DNA of 64,000 nucleotides, taken from the NCBI GenBank assembly GCA_013399875.1, contig VXAZ01006807.1:1873984-1937983 (forward strand). The letters run 5' to 3'. Shown here in pieces: positions 38,211-50,600 of this stretch. The DNA comes from Gymnorhina tibicen (taxonomy: Eukaryota > Chordata > Aves > Passeriformes > Artamidae). Each line of letters opens with the position of its first letter. Positions within the stretch are counted from its first letter, which is position 1. Below the pieces are notes generated by a model, which ran no database searches, was not told the origin of the DNA, and saw only the letters and a program-made list of their open reading frames with translations. The translations under genes were made by a program, and so were the position numbers.

Positions 38211-38250
38211 AATAGTCCATAATGCTATCAAATAGCCCATAATGCTATCA
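38211..38250. repeat. Tandem duplication, 20 bp x 2
   Basis: AATAGTCCATAATGCTATCA (38211-38230) is repeated with one change at 38231-38250, followed by five bases of a third unit. Confidence 0.92.
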
Positions 38251-40699
38251 AATAGAGCCAATTTGCTGGGAATTGTGTCATAATGGGAGGCAAGGAAACA
38301 TCATAGAAATAAATAAAAGTGGTCAAGTACATAAGATTATTTATAAACAATAATTCAAGGAATTAGACAAACTAAGGACTTCAGAGGCCTGAGGGTGGAG
38401 GTGTCTTGTTTCAGTTAATGGTAATGCTGTGCAATGGCTGCGAGGCACAAGCACAGCACAGAATCGACTGCCTCCCTGCAGTGAGGGTCCACTGCTGGCA
38501 CTGACAGTACCTGAAAGCACACATTGAACAGGAAAATGAAAAACTTGAAACAAAGAATCAAGAAGAATACTGTTCTGCATATATCTGAGTTCTTCCTGAG
38601 AGTGACAGTTCCTGAAGTGCTCCTCCACAAAACCTCCCTGATCTAGGGCAGGTCATGTATTCCCAGTGACCTTTCCCTGCAATAGGAACACCAGATTTCA
38701 TCTGCATGTTTCAATATACTAGGCTGAGGTTTTCCCTTTTACAACAGTTTGAGTTTTAATTTTCCTCATTTCATTGTGTCATTTCAGGGATATTGTGTTC
38801 TCTTTTAGAAACAATTCTTGTTTTTCTTTGTGGTGCAACAAACATGATGAAATATCTTACAAGGTCTCATTTCCTGTTGGATGATGAATGTTTTATTCAT
38901 TTCAGCTTGCAAAATTTTTTGCAAGAGAGAAAAAGTGGAAAGACGAGATGAACAGAAAACCTGGAGGATGCAAATGAAAAGCCCTCACTTAGGATCTGGA
39001 CTTAACACTTAAATGCCTTATTATGGGGTTATTATGCCATGGTTCATGTGGGCAATAGGATGATGAAGTGCTCGAGAAAATGTCATTTAAGCACAGTCTG
39101 TTGTTTAAAATAAACATTTTGCCTGGTTCCAATTCAGCAAGAAAATGTCCCCTATTCCTTTTTTCCTTTTCAGTCTAGGGCAGCTAGAGAAAAGATTTGT
39201 ATTTAACTTGGATTCTTTGCAGGAAAAAAATAGCTTGGAGAAGTCTTTAGGTCAGTACATATTAAACTTAGGGTGTGCAGTATAGAACTAGTTTAGAGAA
39301 TAAGACATCTTATTTCTTGGAGCATTTCACAAAAATGCCAAAAGGAACATCCTGCAGAAACTGTCTTGGCTCTTTGCTGGGCAGTTCTCATCTGGACTAT
39401 TACCAGTATACCTGCTGAGATTTACTGTGAGTTACTTCTTTTCCCACATTTGTATAATATGAGTTTTGCTATATTCAGAAAGACTGTTTCATATCTGCTC
39501 CAATTTATTAGTCAGAATATATTCTTTATTAAACCTATTCATAAATATTCCTTTATTTATTAAAAAAAACCCCAACAATTAAGCAACCAAAACTGACAAA
39601 TAAACCCCTAAAAGATAGAGAAAAATAAGTTTTAAATACTGCTTTAGGAAAAAAATATATTTCATCATTCTTGTAGGTTAGTGCATACATATGGAACTTA
39701 CAGCTATGTAGGACAAGGTGTTGGTATACCTTCCTAGACAGAGAAAGAAAGTGTTCAGATCTTGCCCTTCTAGGGTTAAAAATGTCAAATAAGAGCAGAA
39801 GGCTCTCTTTGCTGTAATAAACCATCCCCTCACACGAGGCTTGCTGATTGTTACTGCACCAACATGGCAAGCAAATGCGGTTTTGAGGCAGGCTGGGCCC
39901 TCAGCTGGCCTGTAATACCATTCTGGCTTCAGTGAATACATTTTCTTCAAATAGGAACAAGAGTACAGAAACAGGAAGGGAAATAGTGTTGCCTCATCCC
40001 AACACAGATTCACTTCTTGTCCCAACATGAGGTAATAACAAATAATTACTGTGAGGTGTCTGAACACAGCCTAAGAGAAACAAGAGCACAAATTCCATGG
40101 AAAATGTATTCACTTGAAGTATAGAATAGGCCTTGTAAATACTAAAGCTTTAATTTATTTCTGTAAATTCAGTCCTGTAGTCCTAGTTAATCTGAGGACA
40201 TTTATTGAAACACTGGGGACATTATCATGTATTTAATTAAATAAATGAATACCCCAGCATGGTGAGATTCAAACCCTAATTCACTAGATCCAAGTATAAA
40301 AGAAAATTATTTCTGGACTGAAATTATTGTGCGCTTGCCTGGAATGCATATTCCACATTTACCATATTCAGAGAAGGGAAAACAGCTGTTAAACAAAAGG
40401 GTATAACACTCAGAGTAAATATTGGGAGCTGCAAGATGAAACAAGTATGAACATGAATCATCAGGAATGTTTTGCTGAGCCTTTGAAGTTGTATTCCCAT
40501 TTATCTGGAGCACTCAAATGGCAAAAAGCACAATGACCATGTGATAGTTTCAGACTGGCAAGTTGCATTCAAAGTTAAAATGTTTGATCTTATATTTTGT
40601 AGCTCTTTCTGGTTATACTGTTGGGCTTGTAGATTTCCAGACCTTTGACTAAAATCTCTTTTCCCGTGTTTTTGTCACTCATTCAACTAATTTTAGTAT

Positions 40700-41855
40700 C
40701 TTAGCAAGGCTTTTGACATGGTTTTCCAACATAGCCTTTAATCAAACTGGTGAAATACAGTTTCAATACAAAGGGCTATGAGATGAGTGGAAAATTGGCT
40801 GGGCAGAGAATGGGTTGCAATCAACAGCACAGAGGGCAACTGAGACTGAATTCCCAACACTGTTCCTCAGGAGCCATGGGATCACAGAATTGTTGAATCA
40901 TTTAGTTTGGAAAAGACCCACACAACCAGACACTGATCCAGCACACTGCCTGCTTCCTCAGCCCAGCTCTGGTGGCTGTGGAGCAGCAGTTTTGCTGGAC
41001 CTCTCAACTCCAACATCATGTTTAATGACCTGAACAATGGAAGTGAATACACTCCCAGCAGGTTTGTAGAGAATATCAAAGAGGAAGAAAGGGGCCAGTA
41101 CACTGGAAGGTGGCAGAATTACACTCAGAGGAATTCCAGTGGACTAAAAGTATGGACGGGTATCAAGCTCAACAAAGGCAAATGGAAAGTCCTTGTACTT
41201 AGGATGGAATAACCCCACTCAACTGCACATGCTGAGTGCTACCAGCACGTAAGGAGCTGTGCAAAACATACCTGTGGTCCTGAGGGACATGAAAATGACT
41301 CAACACTGCACCCTTCCAGTGGAAAACATCCTGGCCTCTATTAGCAAGGGCTGGCAAGCAGGGCCAATGAAATAATTATTCTCTTCTATTCAGCACTTGT
41401 AAGAACTCACCTGGAGTTCTGTGTCTAGCACAATAAAGGATATTGTCATACTGGAGCAAGTTCAGAAAATGGGTCACCAAGATGATTGGTCTGGAGCACG
41501 AGATGAGTAGAGGCTGAGAGAACTGACTTGTAAGCCCAAAAGAATGAAATCTAAAGGGAAGTCTACAGCTGCTTAAAGAGAGGGTGTAGGGAAGAGAGAC
41601 ACACTCCTCTTGGAGGGGCAAGGGATGCAACAACTGGTAATGGATACATACGGCAATAAAGGAAACTCTGACTAGTATGGAAAAAACATTCACAGTGAGG
41701 GTAATCAAAATGATGTCCAGAGTGACTGTATCTCTTAATACTGGAGATATTCAAATATCAGCTGGACACACCCCTGTGAAACCTGCCCTAAGTCTGGCCC
41801 CACTTTGAGCAGGGAGTTGGACCAGATAACATCCAGCGGTCTTTTCTCATCTATT
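40700..41855 (+). mobile_element. CR1 LINE, long 3' segment (end of ORF2 plus 3' UTR), degenerate
   Basis: The element begins in the reverse transcriptase at a decayed SKAFD motif (SKAFDMVF) and continues through NIMFNDLNNG and LNKGKWKVLVLRM. The 3' UTR then runs to CTTTGAGCAGGGAGTTGGAC. The FADD catalytic motif is replaced by FVEN, and several stops and shifts interrupt the frame. A second CR1 end in reverse orientation is inserted at about 40881-40990. Confidence 0.88.
40881..40990 (-). mobile_element. CR1 3' end nested inside the larger CR1
   Basis: ATCACAGAATTGTTGAATCA followed by TTTAGTTTGGAAAAGACCC is a reverse CR1 terminus. It interrupts the host copy between the residues before the FADD region (CCTCAGGAGCC) and CAACATCATGTTTAATGACC. 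The right edge is uncertain because the segment after 40930 is diverged. Confidence 0.65.
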
Positions 41856-44464
41856 TTATTAAGAAGACAGATTCCTCAATAGGCAATTTTTTTCCATCTA
41901 TTCTAGGATGAAGTGACTTACCCTAAGTCCCTCTCTCTTCATTGCCTACCATTATAGAAAACATGTAATTATATAACTGCTTAAATAACTGCTATCTTGT
42001 AGATGTCAAGTATTACACAAAATAAATTCAACCTTTACTGTTTTTCATCCAGGAAATTTCTCATTACAAAAAAAAATACCCTACACAATTAGTGTGTTAG
42101 TTATTTAACACCCAGAACAATCATGAATTTAAACTGGAAATTCTGGAGAAAAACAAACTAAAACTTACATAAGAATGAGGCTTAAGAAAATGAAGTAGAA
42201 ATAATTCTATAAAAATATATTTTCTTGTATACAAAATTCCTATTAGTTATTCAAATACATAGGCCAATAAAAATCACAAAACTACACTCCTTAGTTTATA
42301 TGTTGGAAATTATAAATATATTACAGAACCACTCAATAATGATTTCTTCAAACACTTCGGCTTTTGAATAGATCCATTAGGGGATGGCTTCGGCTAAAAA
42401 CCTCAAGGACTTGCCAGCTGAGATAGATCAAAGAAAATGGTGCTGATCAATTTGAGAATAATAGATTTATTTTAAGCGTTAAGGTGATTTTTTTTTGAGC
42501 AACCACATAAGGTACTTTAAGCAGACTGATATAATTTATACATTAGTAGGGTTGGATCCTAGCCCAAAGCTACAACTTTAGTTGTTAGACATCTAAGCCT
42601 GAGCTACTCACTGTAGATGCCTTTTATACTGATAAACACTAGACACTTCTAGACAATTACCCTGACTGTCTAAGTGCCAATAAATCACATTCTGGAGTTG
42701 CCTATTTACCTTCATTGATTGTTAAAAAACCCCAGATGACTAACTCAGAGTAAGGGCATATTGGTGTTTTGGGTCAGGAGTGTGTTTCTAAGGCAAATGT
42801 CAGATCATGAGTGAGGGCACTGCTTTAATCTGCGACCAGAAGGTGCATTCCAGGATCACAACTGAATACTTCTACTGAGACTAGAGTTAATCAGGAATAA
42901 CCACGACAAACCTTGGATAACATAGAACTCCACTCCTCATAATCAACTGTTTGGGTTCTACAGATTCATTCCTACTATTTGCATCATTTTCTAAACATGA
43001 CATAGTCCATGACTGAAATTTAGACTGATATGTTTAAAGAAGATTAATCTCATTTTAGAAATCCAGTCATGAACAACTCATTCATGTTGAAGACTACTCA
43101 TTTATGCCACCATGAGGTTACAGCTTATCTTCCAGTTTTCAGAATGAGGTGTCACTGAAGCTCTCAATTGGTTTTCTGATTTAGAATTTGTCTTCATTTA
43201 TTGATTTCTTTTATTTACTTAAAAGAAGAATGATGACATAAAAAGTTTGATCTGCAAATATTAAAAGCTTCACAGTGGCCTTCTACTGACATTTTGAAGG
43301 TCCCAATGAATGTCATGTTAATGTGAGGTTTAAGTGACAGTTGCTTCCCTGAGGGCCCTTGGGAAGGAGCATGTTTTCTTTTTTCCTCTCAACAATTCTT
43401 AGTTGTCCCGTGTCCTGCTTTACAATGAATTTGAAAAGTAAGCCTCCTATGACAGACAACGCAGAAGTCTATGATCTTCTCTTGCTCCCCATGTACTTCA
43501 GTGAGATCTTGTAGGCTTGATAATAATTCTAAAGAACTATCTGACTGTGAATAAGCTCACTTCAGGAAGAACCAGTCAATCAGGTCTACCAGACTGGAAA
43601 CAGTTTCAAAAGTCACAGACTCCTGCTATACAATTCAGATGAAAGTGAATGATAAGTAAAATGATTGAATCAAAAAAAAATTGTCTACTGGAAATCTCAC
43701 TGACAGATCACTGGGAACAGATGGGGGCATAACTCACTGGTAATGGACTTAATAATTTATTTCCATATGATTTTGTTGTATGTTTAATTTAATTATTTCT
43801 TATATTTTTCGTTGTTGTTTGCTTCATTTTTTCAAGGTTTGTTTCAGATTGTGGTGCTCCTTTTACCTTCACTATATCAAATTTGTACAATAAAACAAAA
43901 TAACTCCGCTTAATAAAGACATACCAAGTTTTGCCAGGCAACATTATCATTTTAATGTGGCATGACATAATTAAAAAATATCACTAAATATTTTGCTCCT
44001 TTTAGTATCCAGCGGCAAGTACAGGCAGCAATGGTACTAAACATTGCAAGAGTTTTTCTGTCAAATTACACAGGCCAGTGAGATGACTGTACAAAATTCT
44101 GTGCCTTACAGTGAAGTAAAACCCAAATGACTTACATTTTCAACTCGGTTATATACCAGGAATATGAAGAAGAGCCATCCATTCCAACTTGCCAGATCTC
44201 CCAAGATCCACGAGTGAAAAACACATCAGTCCCACATGAAAGATGGCATTTTGGAAGGCAGCCTTGAAACCAAGTTTGGGATGATCAGTAGAAGTTATGA
44301 GTACTTTATAAAGCCACTCCTTGACACTATTCAAAATATATTCTCTGGGGTCTTGAATCCCTCACAGACAAAATTAGGCAGCTGGCCTAAGGGCTACAAG
44401 GCTTTTTCCCAGGCTACAAAGCCCAGTGCTACCTACTGAACTTAGCATATAGCAAGGAGATTGG
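41856..44464. other. Gene-free stretch
   Basis: AT-rich, no exon recognised. Confidence 0.45.
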
Positions 44465-44686
44465 CCATTAGTAGGAATTTTAGACATTAGAAGGAATTTC
44501 TTCACAGAAAAGGTGACTAGACATTGGAATGGGATGCTCAGGGAGGTGGTGGAGTCACCATCCCTGGAAGTATGTAAGGAAAGACTGGACATGGCAATCA
44601 GTGCCATGGTCTGGTTGACATGGTGGTGTTGGGTCATAGGTTAGACTCGATGACCTCCTTTTCCAGCCTAGTTGATTCTGTGAAAT
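44465..44686 (+). mobile_element. CR1 LINE, 3'-end fragment
   Basis: It contains AGAAGGAATTTCTTCACAGA, CATTGGAATGGGATGCTCAG, GGTGGTGGAGTCACCATCCC, GACTCGATGACCTCCTTTTC and a GATTCTGTGA terminus. All are CR1 3' landmarks in order. Confidence 0.9.
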
Positions 44687-47600
44687 GGTCAGGGGTAGAC
44701 TAGAAGGAAAGGAAAGTAAATGTGTCAGACTTTCTCTCAATGTAGAGTCATGAAGTGTGGAGGAGCGTGAAATTCCCCAAGTCTCACTGTTACGTCATCA
44801 TCAGAGATGTTCCACTTACTGCCAGGAAACCCATTAATGAAATTCTGTGAATTAAAAAAAAATCAACTCAACCTGGAACCAGTAGGAATGCACTGTACAA
44901 ACAATTGTCCATTTCATCAAATGCAACTATAAAACAAAACAAAAACTGAGTTGGCCATTAAAAAGATTCTGCAAATTACTGCAAAGTGAGGTGTCTAATT
45001 TGTGGGAAGGGTGGAGAGTATTTTCCAGCTGCTGGTCAGAGTAAAGTGAAACCATTCAGTGCTACTCTGACCAAGAAAAGTGAAAGCTAGGAATTGAACA
45101 TTCTGATTTTGCACAGTGAAAAATTAAGTCTGTTAGGCAACTGGAACAATCTAAACCATAAGAAATGAGAGTTTTATATAAAATGTCTTAGCTATGTACA
45201 TATGGGGAGATTGTATATAACTATCCACATCACACTACTGACACTGCTTTCAAAGATGGTAAAGATGACTAAATAATTATTATACAGATATAAGTTTTTC
45301 TACTCAGAAATAAGTGTTTAAAAATGGCAACCTTTCAAGTTGATTTAGTTTTATCAGCAATATATGACTGAACAAATTTTTAGGTCTCATTTACCTCTGC
45401 AGTTAAAAAATCCCCCAATCAGTATAAAAGTTTGGTTTAAAAATTTCAACAACTGCCATTTTAAGACCTGGCAAATTACTTATTCTTTTTATATAGTATA
45501 GTAAATCAACATAGCAACTAACATTTTTATATATGGACAAATATCCATATAGATACACATTGGTTTAGAACATCTTGCATTTTTATGTTCACCATTTAAA
45601 ATACCTTCCTGAGTTCTGATAACAGCAAGAATGAAAATAAATATATCACATTTTATCTTGCATTATGAGATGGGTAAATCTGTAACTTTATGCTGTGAAA
45701 TATTCTAGGATTTTGGGAAAATTGTACCTGTTCCTAAAATGATGTGGTGGTTTAGCAGTTTAGAAAAACAATCACAAAGCTTTAAAAATACCTAATAATT
45801 GTTATTCCAAATACCTCTTCTAAAAACATGAGCAAATTCGTGCTAAAAATATAAACTCATTGAAAGCACGTTTGTTATATATTTCCATTCAGAAATACAA
45901 GTTTCATACTTTCCAGTTTCTAGGTTGCATGAATATCCAGATACAGCTTTCTAAGACCAAGATTTTATAAAATGCCTATGCAATGATGATGCATTTTCAT
46001 ATAAGTACCCTGTTTAAAAAAAGAGAAAATAAGACTCAAGACTGTAATTTGTTACTGCAAGTCAGGACAGAGCTTCTTATTACTCAGAAATCTAAAAGAC
46101 TGAGTGGCTTGTACAGATCTTCTAAATGTCCATTTCTGGGAACCGAAAATAAACTGGCTTCATTCTCTCCATATGTGTTACCTCCTCTTCCCATTTGTTT
46201 TGCACTGAAGTTAAGCTTTCCTAAAGTAAACTACAGAGTACTTTCTACATGTAGCAATTTAAAAATTAACTTCTATAATTTTTCCATCTGAAATTGATTA
46301 AAAATATTATTGTTTATGAAAATTCCCATTAATTTAATTCATTCTTTTTATGCAATCAGTGGATGGAGGTAGTCCAAAAGCCCGTATCAACAATTCCAAA
46401 ACTACCTTGATCTGCTTAGCACAGTGTGAAAAATCTGTTTTATTATACAAATGTATTTGCCTTGTGTACATCACTCCTCATTTTAAGCATATCTGCACAA
46501 GTGCCATAAGCCTAAAATATTTTATTACAAATGAGGCTGGCATCACCTGGATTATGAGCTTGCCTTTTATTAAGCAGAGGAGAGTTTCAGCCTTAGGTCT
46601 CCTACATCAGGTTGCAGGTTTTTTTGCCAGGCTTGACATAAATATGGGTGACTTGCTATGAATTTTTAAAGAAATGAGAAAGCCGAAGTTTTCCCAAAAA
46701 ACAAAATGAAGGTGCTTAGTCTCTGGAGACTTCCAATTACACTGGATAGGAGAATCTGTTTTTTCCACCCACTCAGCTACTTTATCAAATCTACAGATAC
46801 GAATGGAAAATTGAAGCTGAAGTCACTGTAGCAGAAACCATCTCAGATGTTTCCACAGTCATCTGTTATATTTTTATAGATTTAAAAATCCTCATTTCTG
46901 GAGTAGCACTTTAAAACCAAGGACATTAAATTGTCACTGGAAAAAAACGTTTTCATTTTAGATTGTATTATCCATTCTTCATTGTTGTCTCCCTTTCTTT
47001 TTTAATCCTGAAGCTATTCCACACAGTAATTAGTAATAAACAACCAGCTGTTGAAAGGCTGAAAGTCCCCTGTGTATTTCTAATTAAATTGACTTTTTAA
47101 ATGTCTGAAGTTCTTAAATGACATTTTCTTGCGGGTGGTTGGTGGAATCTAGTGAATAATGGAGTTTTTTCAAGTTACAGGCTAATGCATACTGACCAGC
47201 TATTACAGTGCATATTACATACATATTTGGAAGGGAGAAAAGAAGTAGCTATAACATTAGGCAGTAATGTCTGCTCTATAAAAAGGATTATTTTGGAACA
47301 ATTCCAAAAAGGATTGAATTAATATTAGATTCCTACATTATACACTCATGCTGAAAACTTCAGTTCTGGAAGCCTTAGAGATGCCTAAATTTATCAGAAC
47401 TTCAGCTTTTTGAATTCATTTATTCAAGCCATGTAATGTTCTTCCCCAGGTCTACTGAGCCTGACCAACATCTATCTCATGTTTAAGCATGGCCCAGATC
47501 CAGTGCCTGAAACTCTCAACGGAGACAGTCTAGCATTTTGAGAAGACAAAATGATAGAATTCTACTTTCGTGGGAAGACAAAATGGATCAACTCTCGAGA

Positions 47601-50600
47601 GAAGTCAATGAACTTTAGTTTTAACACATATCTAGGGAAGAACAGCAGTGCCCCTTCCCCTTTGTGTAACAAATGAAACACAAATTGCACTGGAAGGCTG
47701 TGCAGCTCTCACACTGCCTGTACTGACTCAGCAAGCAGTCTGGGCAGGCCCAATGTTTAATTAAAAGTTAAGCTGGGTGGCTGTTATGTTCATCTCTATT
47801 TGCTACAGCCTTCCTTAAATCTCCAGGCTATACCTCAGCCTAAACTGAGGGACATCACTATGTTTCTGGCTGTTTTTATCCTACATTGTAAAGCAAAGTA
47901 ATTGTTTTTTTTCCAAAAATACTGCCCTTGTATTCAATCACAGACACACAGAATGCTTCAGATTGGACCCAGTCACTAAGCAGCAGACACTACCCGTGGC
48001 AAGGAACAACGAACAAATTCCCTTTTTAGCTCAGCTTCTCAGTGTATCTGGTGTTCCAGATCTGTTTTATAGCAGCTGACTTTTCCAAGTATGGTTTCTG
48101 GAACCTTTGTGCCTAGCTCAGGAGTCAAGACTTCACATTAGGAAATACGTAAAAATAAAGACTATGATGAGGCTTAAGAAGCTTGTAGAGATTTGAAAAT
48201 TGGTAGAGTTTTGCTATAACTAGGCTTCCTTCTTGTTTTACTTCTATTTCTATTATTTTATTGGCCTTTCTAGTCTTTCATTAATTCTTTCCCAAAACAG
48301 GAATTTCATCTGCCAATCACACAGCATAAGGTTTTCTGATGAGAATTTCGTGGGTTTCCACCATTTTTACACTCCTGTACATTTTTACTCCAGTACAGGT
48401 TTTTGTGCATATTCCCATAAATATCAGTCATTTATGCTTTTAACAAAGAAGTACATTTTTAAAATTTGCATTGACCTTTAAATAAGTGAGAAAAGCTATG
48501 GAATTTGGTGGGAATTAAACAATAAATTGATCAGGTTTTTAATTTTAAATTTTGAATGATAAACGGTCACACTTTAGGGAACAGCTGGACTATATAGCTA
48601 ATTAACAGATTTTCCAGAAACATTTTTGTATTATTTCTGACAGAATTGAATTAATTAATAAAAATTAAATGCTAGCAAGGCCTACATTCATGCACGCAGA
48701 GACTGGGTAAGTTTAGAGAAAGTTTTAACAAAAGGCAACCTTTAAAGGGTTAATGAAAAATTAATAGATGAGTGGCCATGATTTTGAAAATTGATGATTT
48801 TTTATGTTGTAATTATTAAAAGTAGGATTTCCAGGGACTGGATGATCAGCACTTTCAGGAAGCCAGGCCTTTTAACAGTGCCTTGGTCTGGATGCCAAAA
48901 AAATGACATCTATAATGCTTCATATTATAATATTGGTGAAAGAGATTATAGAAACCACAAAGTTCTTCCAAACATGAGCTCAGGAATATCTGACACATAG
49001 AGCTCAGTCGTTGCATGAAAAATTGTACACAGAAAGAAATGAATGAGAATTCTAAAACAGATGCATAAACCTCAGGAATAGAAAGCAGGGATTATTAAAT
49101 GCTATGGAAGGAAATGATACCAAAAGTGGTAACCATTTTCAAATGAGTTCAGACCCCACCACAATGTTTAAATAATCTGATCATTTGTACAATTATTTTA
49201 ATTAGGCAGTGATGTGGTTGTGAGAACATCTGAAAATGAGGCAACTCCTTTTTACTGTAATTTTCTGGCTTTCAAATCACAATTCAACCTGGCTGAGTTA
49301 AGACTTTCTGAAGAATGTTTACTCTAGCTCACAAAAATGTGGAAAAAAAAATGCAGTAACTTCTAAAATCACCAAATCCAGCTTCCAGCTCTGGCACCCA
49401 TTGGATTTCATTATACTTTTCATCAGTCTATAAAGGTTGTATGTTAATGCCAAATATAATTTATCACTACTCCAATTAGAAAATTTTCCCAGAATCCAAG
49501 AGGTTGTAAACTTTCAGAATGACAATTAAATACTGGTATGTTTAAAATGGTCCCTCTATAGTGGAGTGCCTCTCAAAACAGCTGTGCGAAGTACCCTGGA
49601 AGGCCTGGCCCTAGTGAAATCAAGAAGCCATCAGTCTCTGCACAATTTCTTGAGATGCAGAGAAGTTCCTTCAGCTTCTTACAAATATGAAGGCACAAGA
49701 TCTCTGGAGTGATGTGATGTCATGACTGTCACTCTCTACAACCTACCCCTGCCACTCAGTGATGCCATATACTCAGAGCTTCAGTATTCAAATAACACCT
49801 TCCTTTCAAAGCAAATTAAACATTGGTATGCAATCCAAATTTAATCACATTTACCTTTTCTTCTAAAATATAGCATGCTGAAACAAGACAATACCAACAG
49901 TCAAATAAAATATTCCCAAAACCCCATAATCATGTCAAGTTTTTAAATCACCATTGGTCTTCTACATTCAGCCTTTGGACTCTCATATGTCTCATGTCCT
50001 AATAGTCACAAATGTTATAAAACTTCACTGAAGTTAAAAAGTGAGACAGTTTAATAGAGTTGGGGTTTTTTTAAGCAACCTGAATTTCTTATCCATGAAG
50101 CTCAGGTACCTATAGCAGTGACAAAATATTAATATTCTCTCCCCTTCCTGGTAAATATTTTAGTTTTAGGATTTGTCATTCTAAGCTATGATGAATTTGC
50201 AAGAAAACTGCCTTGTGAAAACTAAAAATGAAAATGTAAACATGGTTTAGATCATGCCACAGTCTTCTCCACTAGGAATGGTAGGAATGATTACAGGTTC
50301 ATATGATAGGAAAGATATGATTATGATAGGAAAGAGTCTGTCCATGCTCACATTATTGAGTCTCCAGAGATTTTGCTGTTCCTAGCTCTGCTACTAACAC
50401 AAGCTCTCACTTAGGCTTTTCTATTTTACTCTCTAACAATATTCAGGTTGCTTTCTGCATACAGAAATCCTTCTGTTAAATTCTCCCAGTTTGATACCAT
50501 CCTAAATTTTTCTATGGACACTCTTCTAGAGATAAGGATTAAAGTAATAAAGAAAAAGTGATTACACGAAGGTCACCGAAATAGAAAGTCTGAATGTCCA

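Larger units (their letters stand above)
37685..40699. other. Gene-free stretch
   Basis: It holds the hairpin at 37887 and the 20-bp tandem duplication at 38211. Minus-strand frames at 38341-38630 and 39553-40067 look accidental. Confidence 0.45.

Noticed and set aside
39553..40067. Overlapping - strand frames of 105 and 129 codons
   Set aside because: No domain, and two frames are open over the same DNA.
41376..41754. - strand frames of 110 and 63 codons
   Set aside because: They are antisense to the CR1 3' region.
47937..47975. CR1-like reverse terminus (ATCACAGACACACAGAATGC)
   Set aside because: Only about 40 bp resemble CR1 and the flank does not continue; too weak to list as an element.
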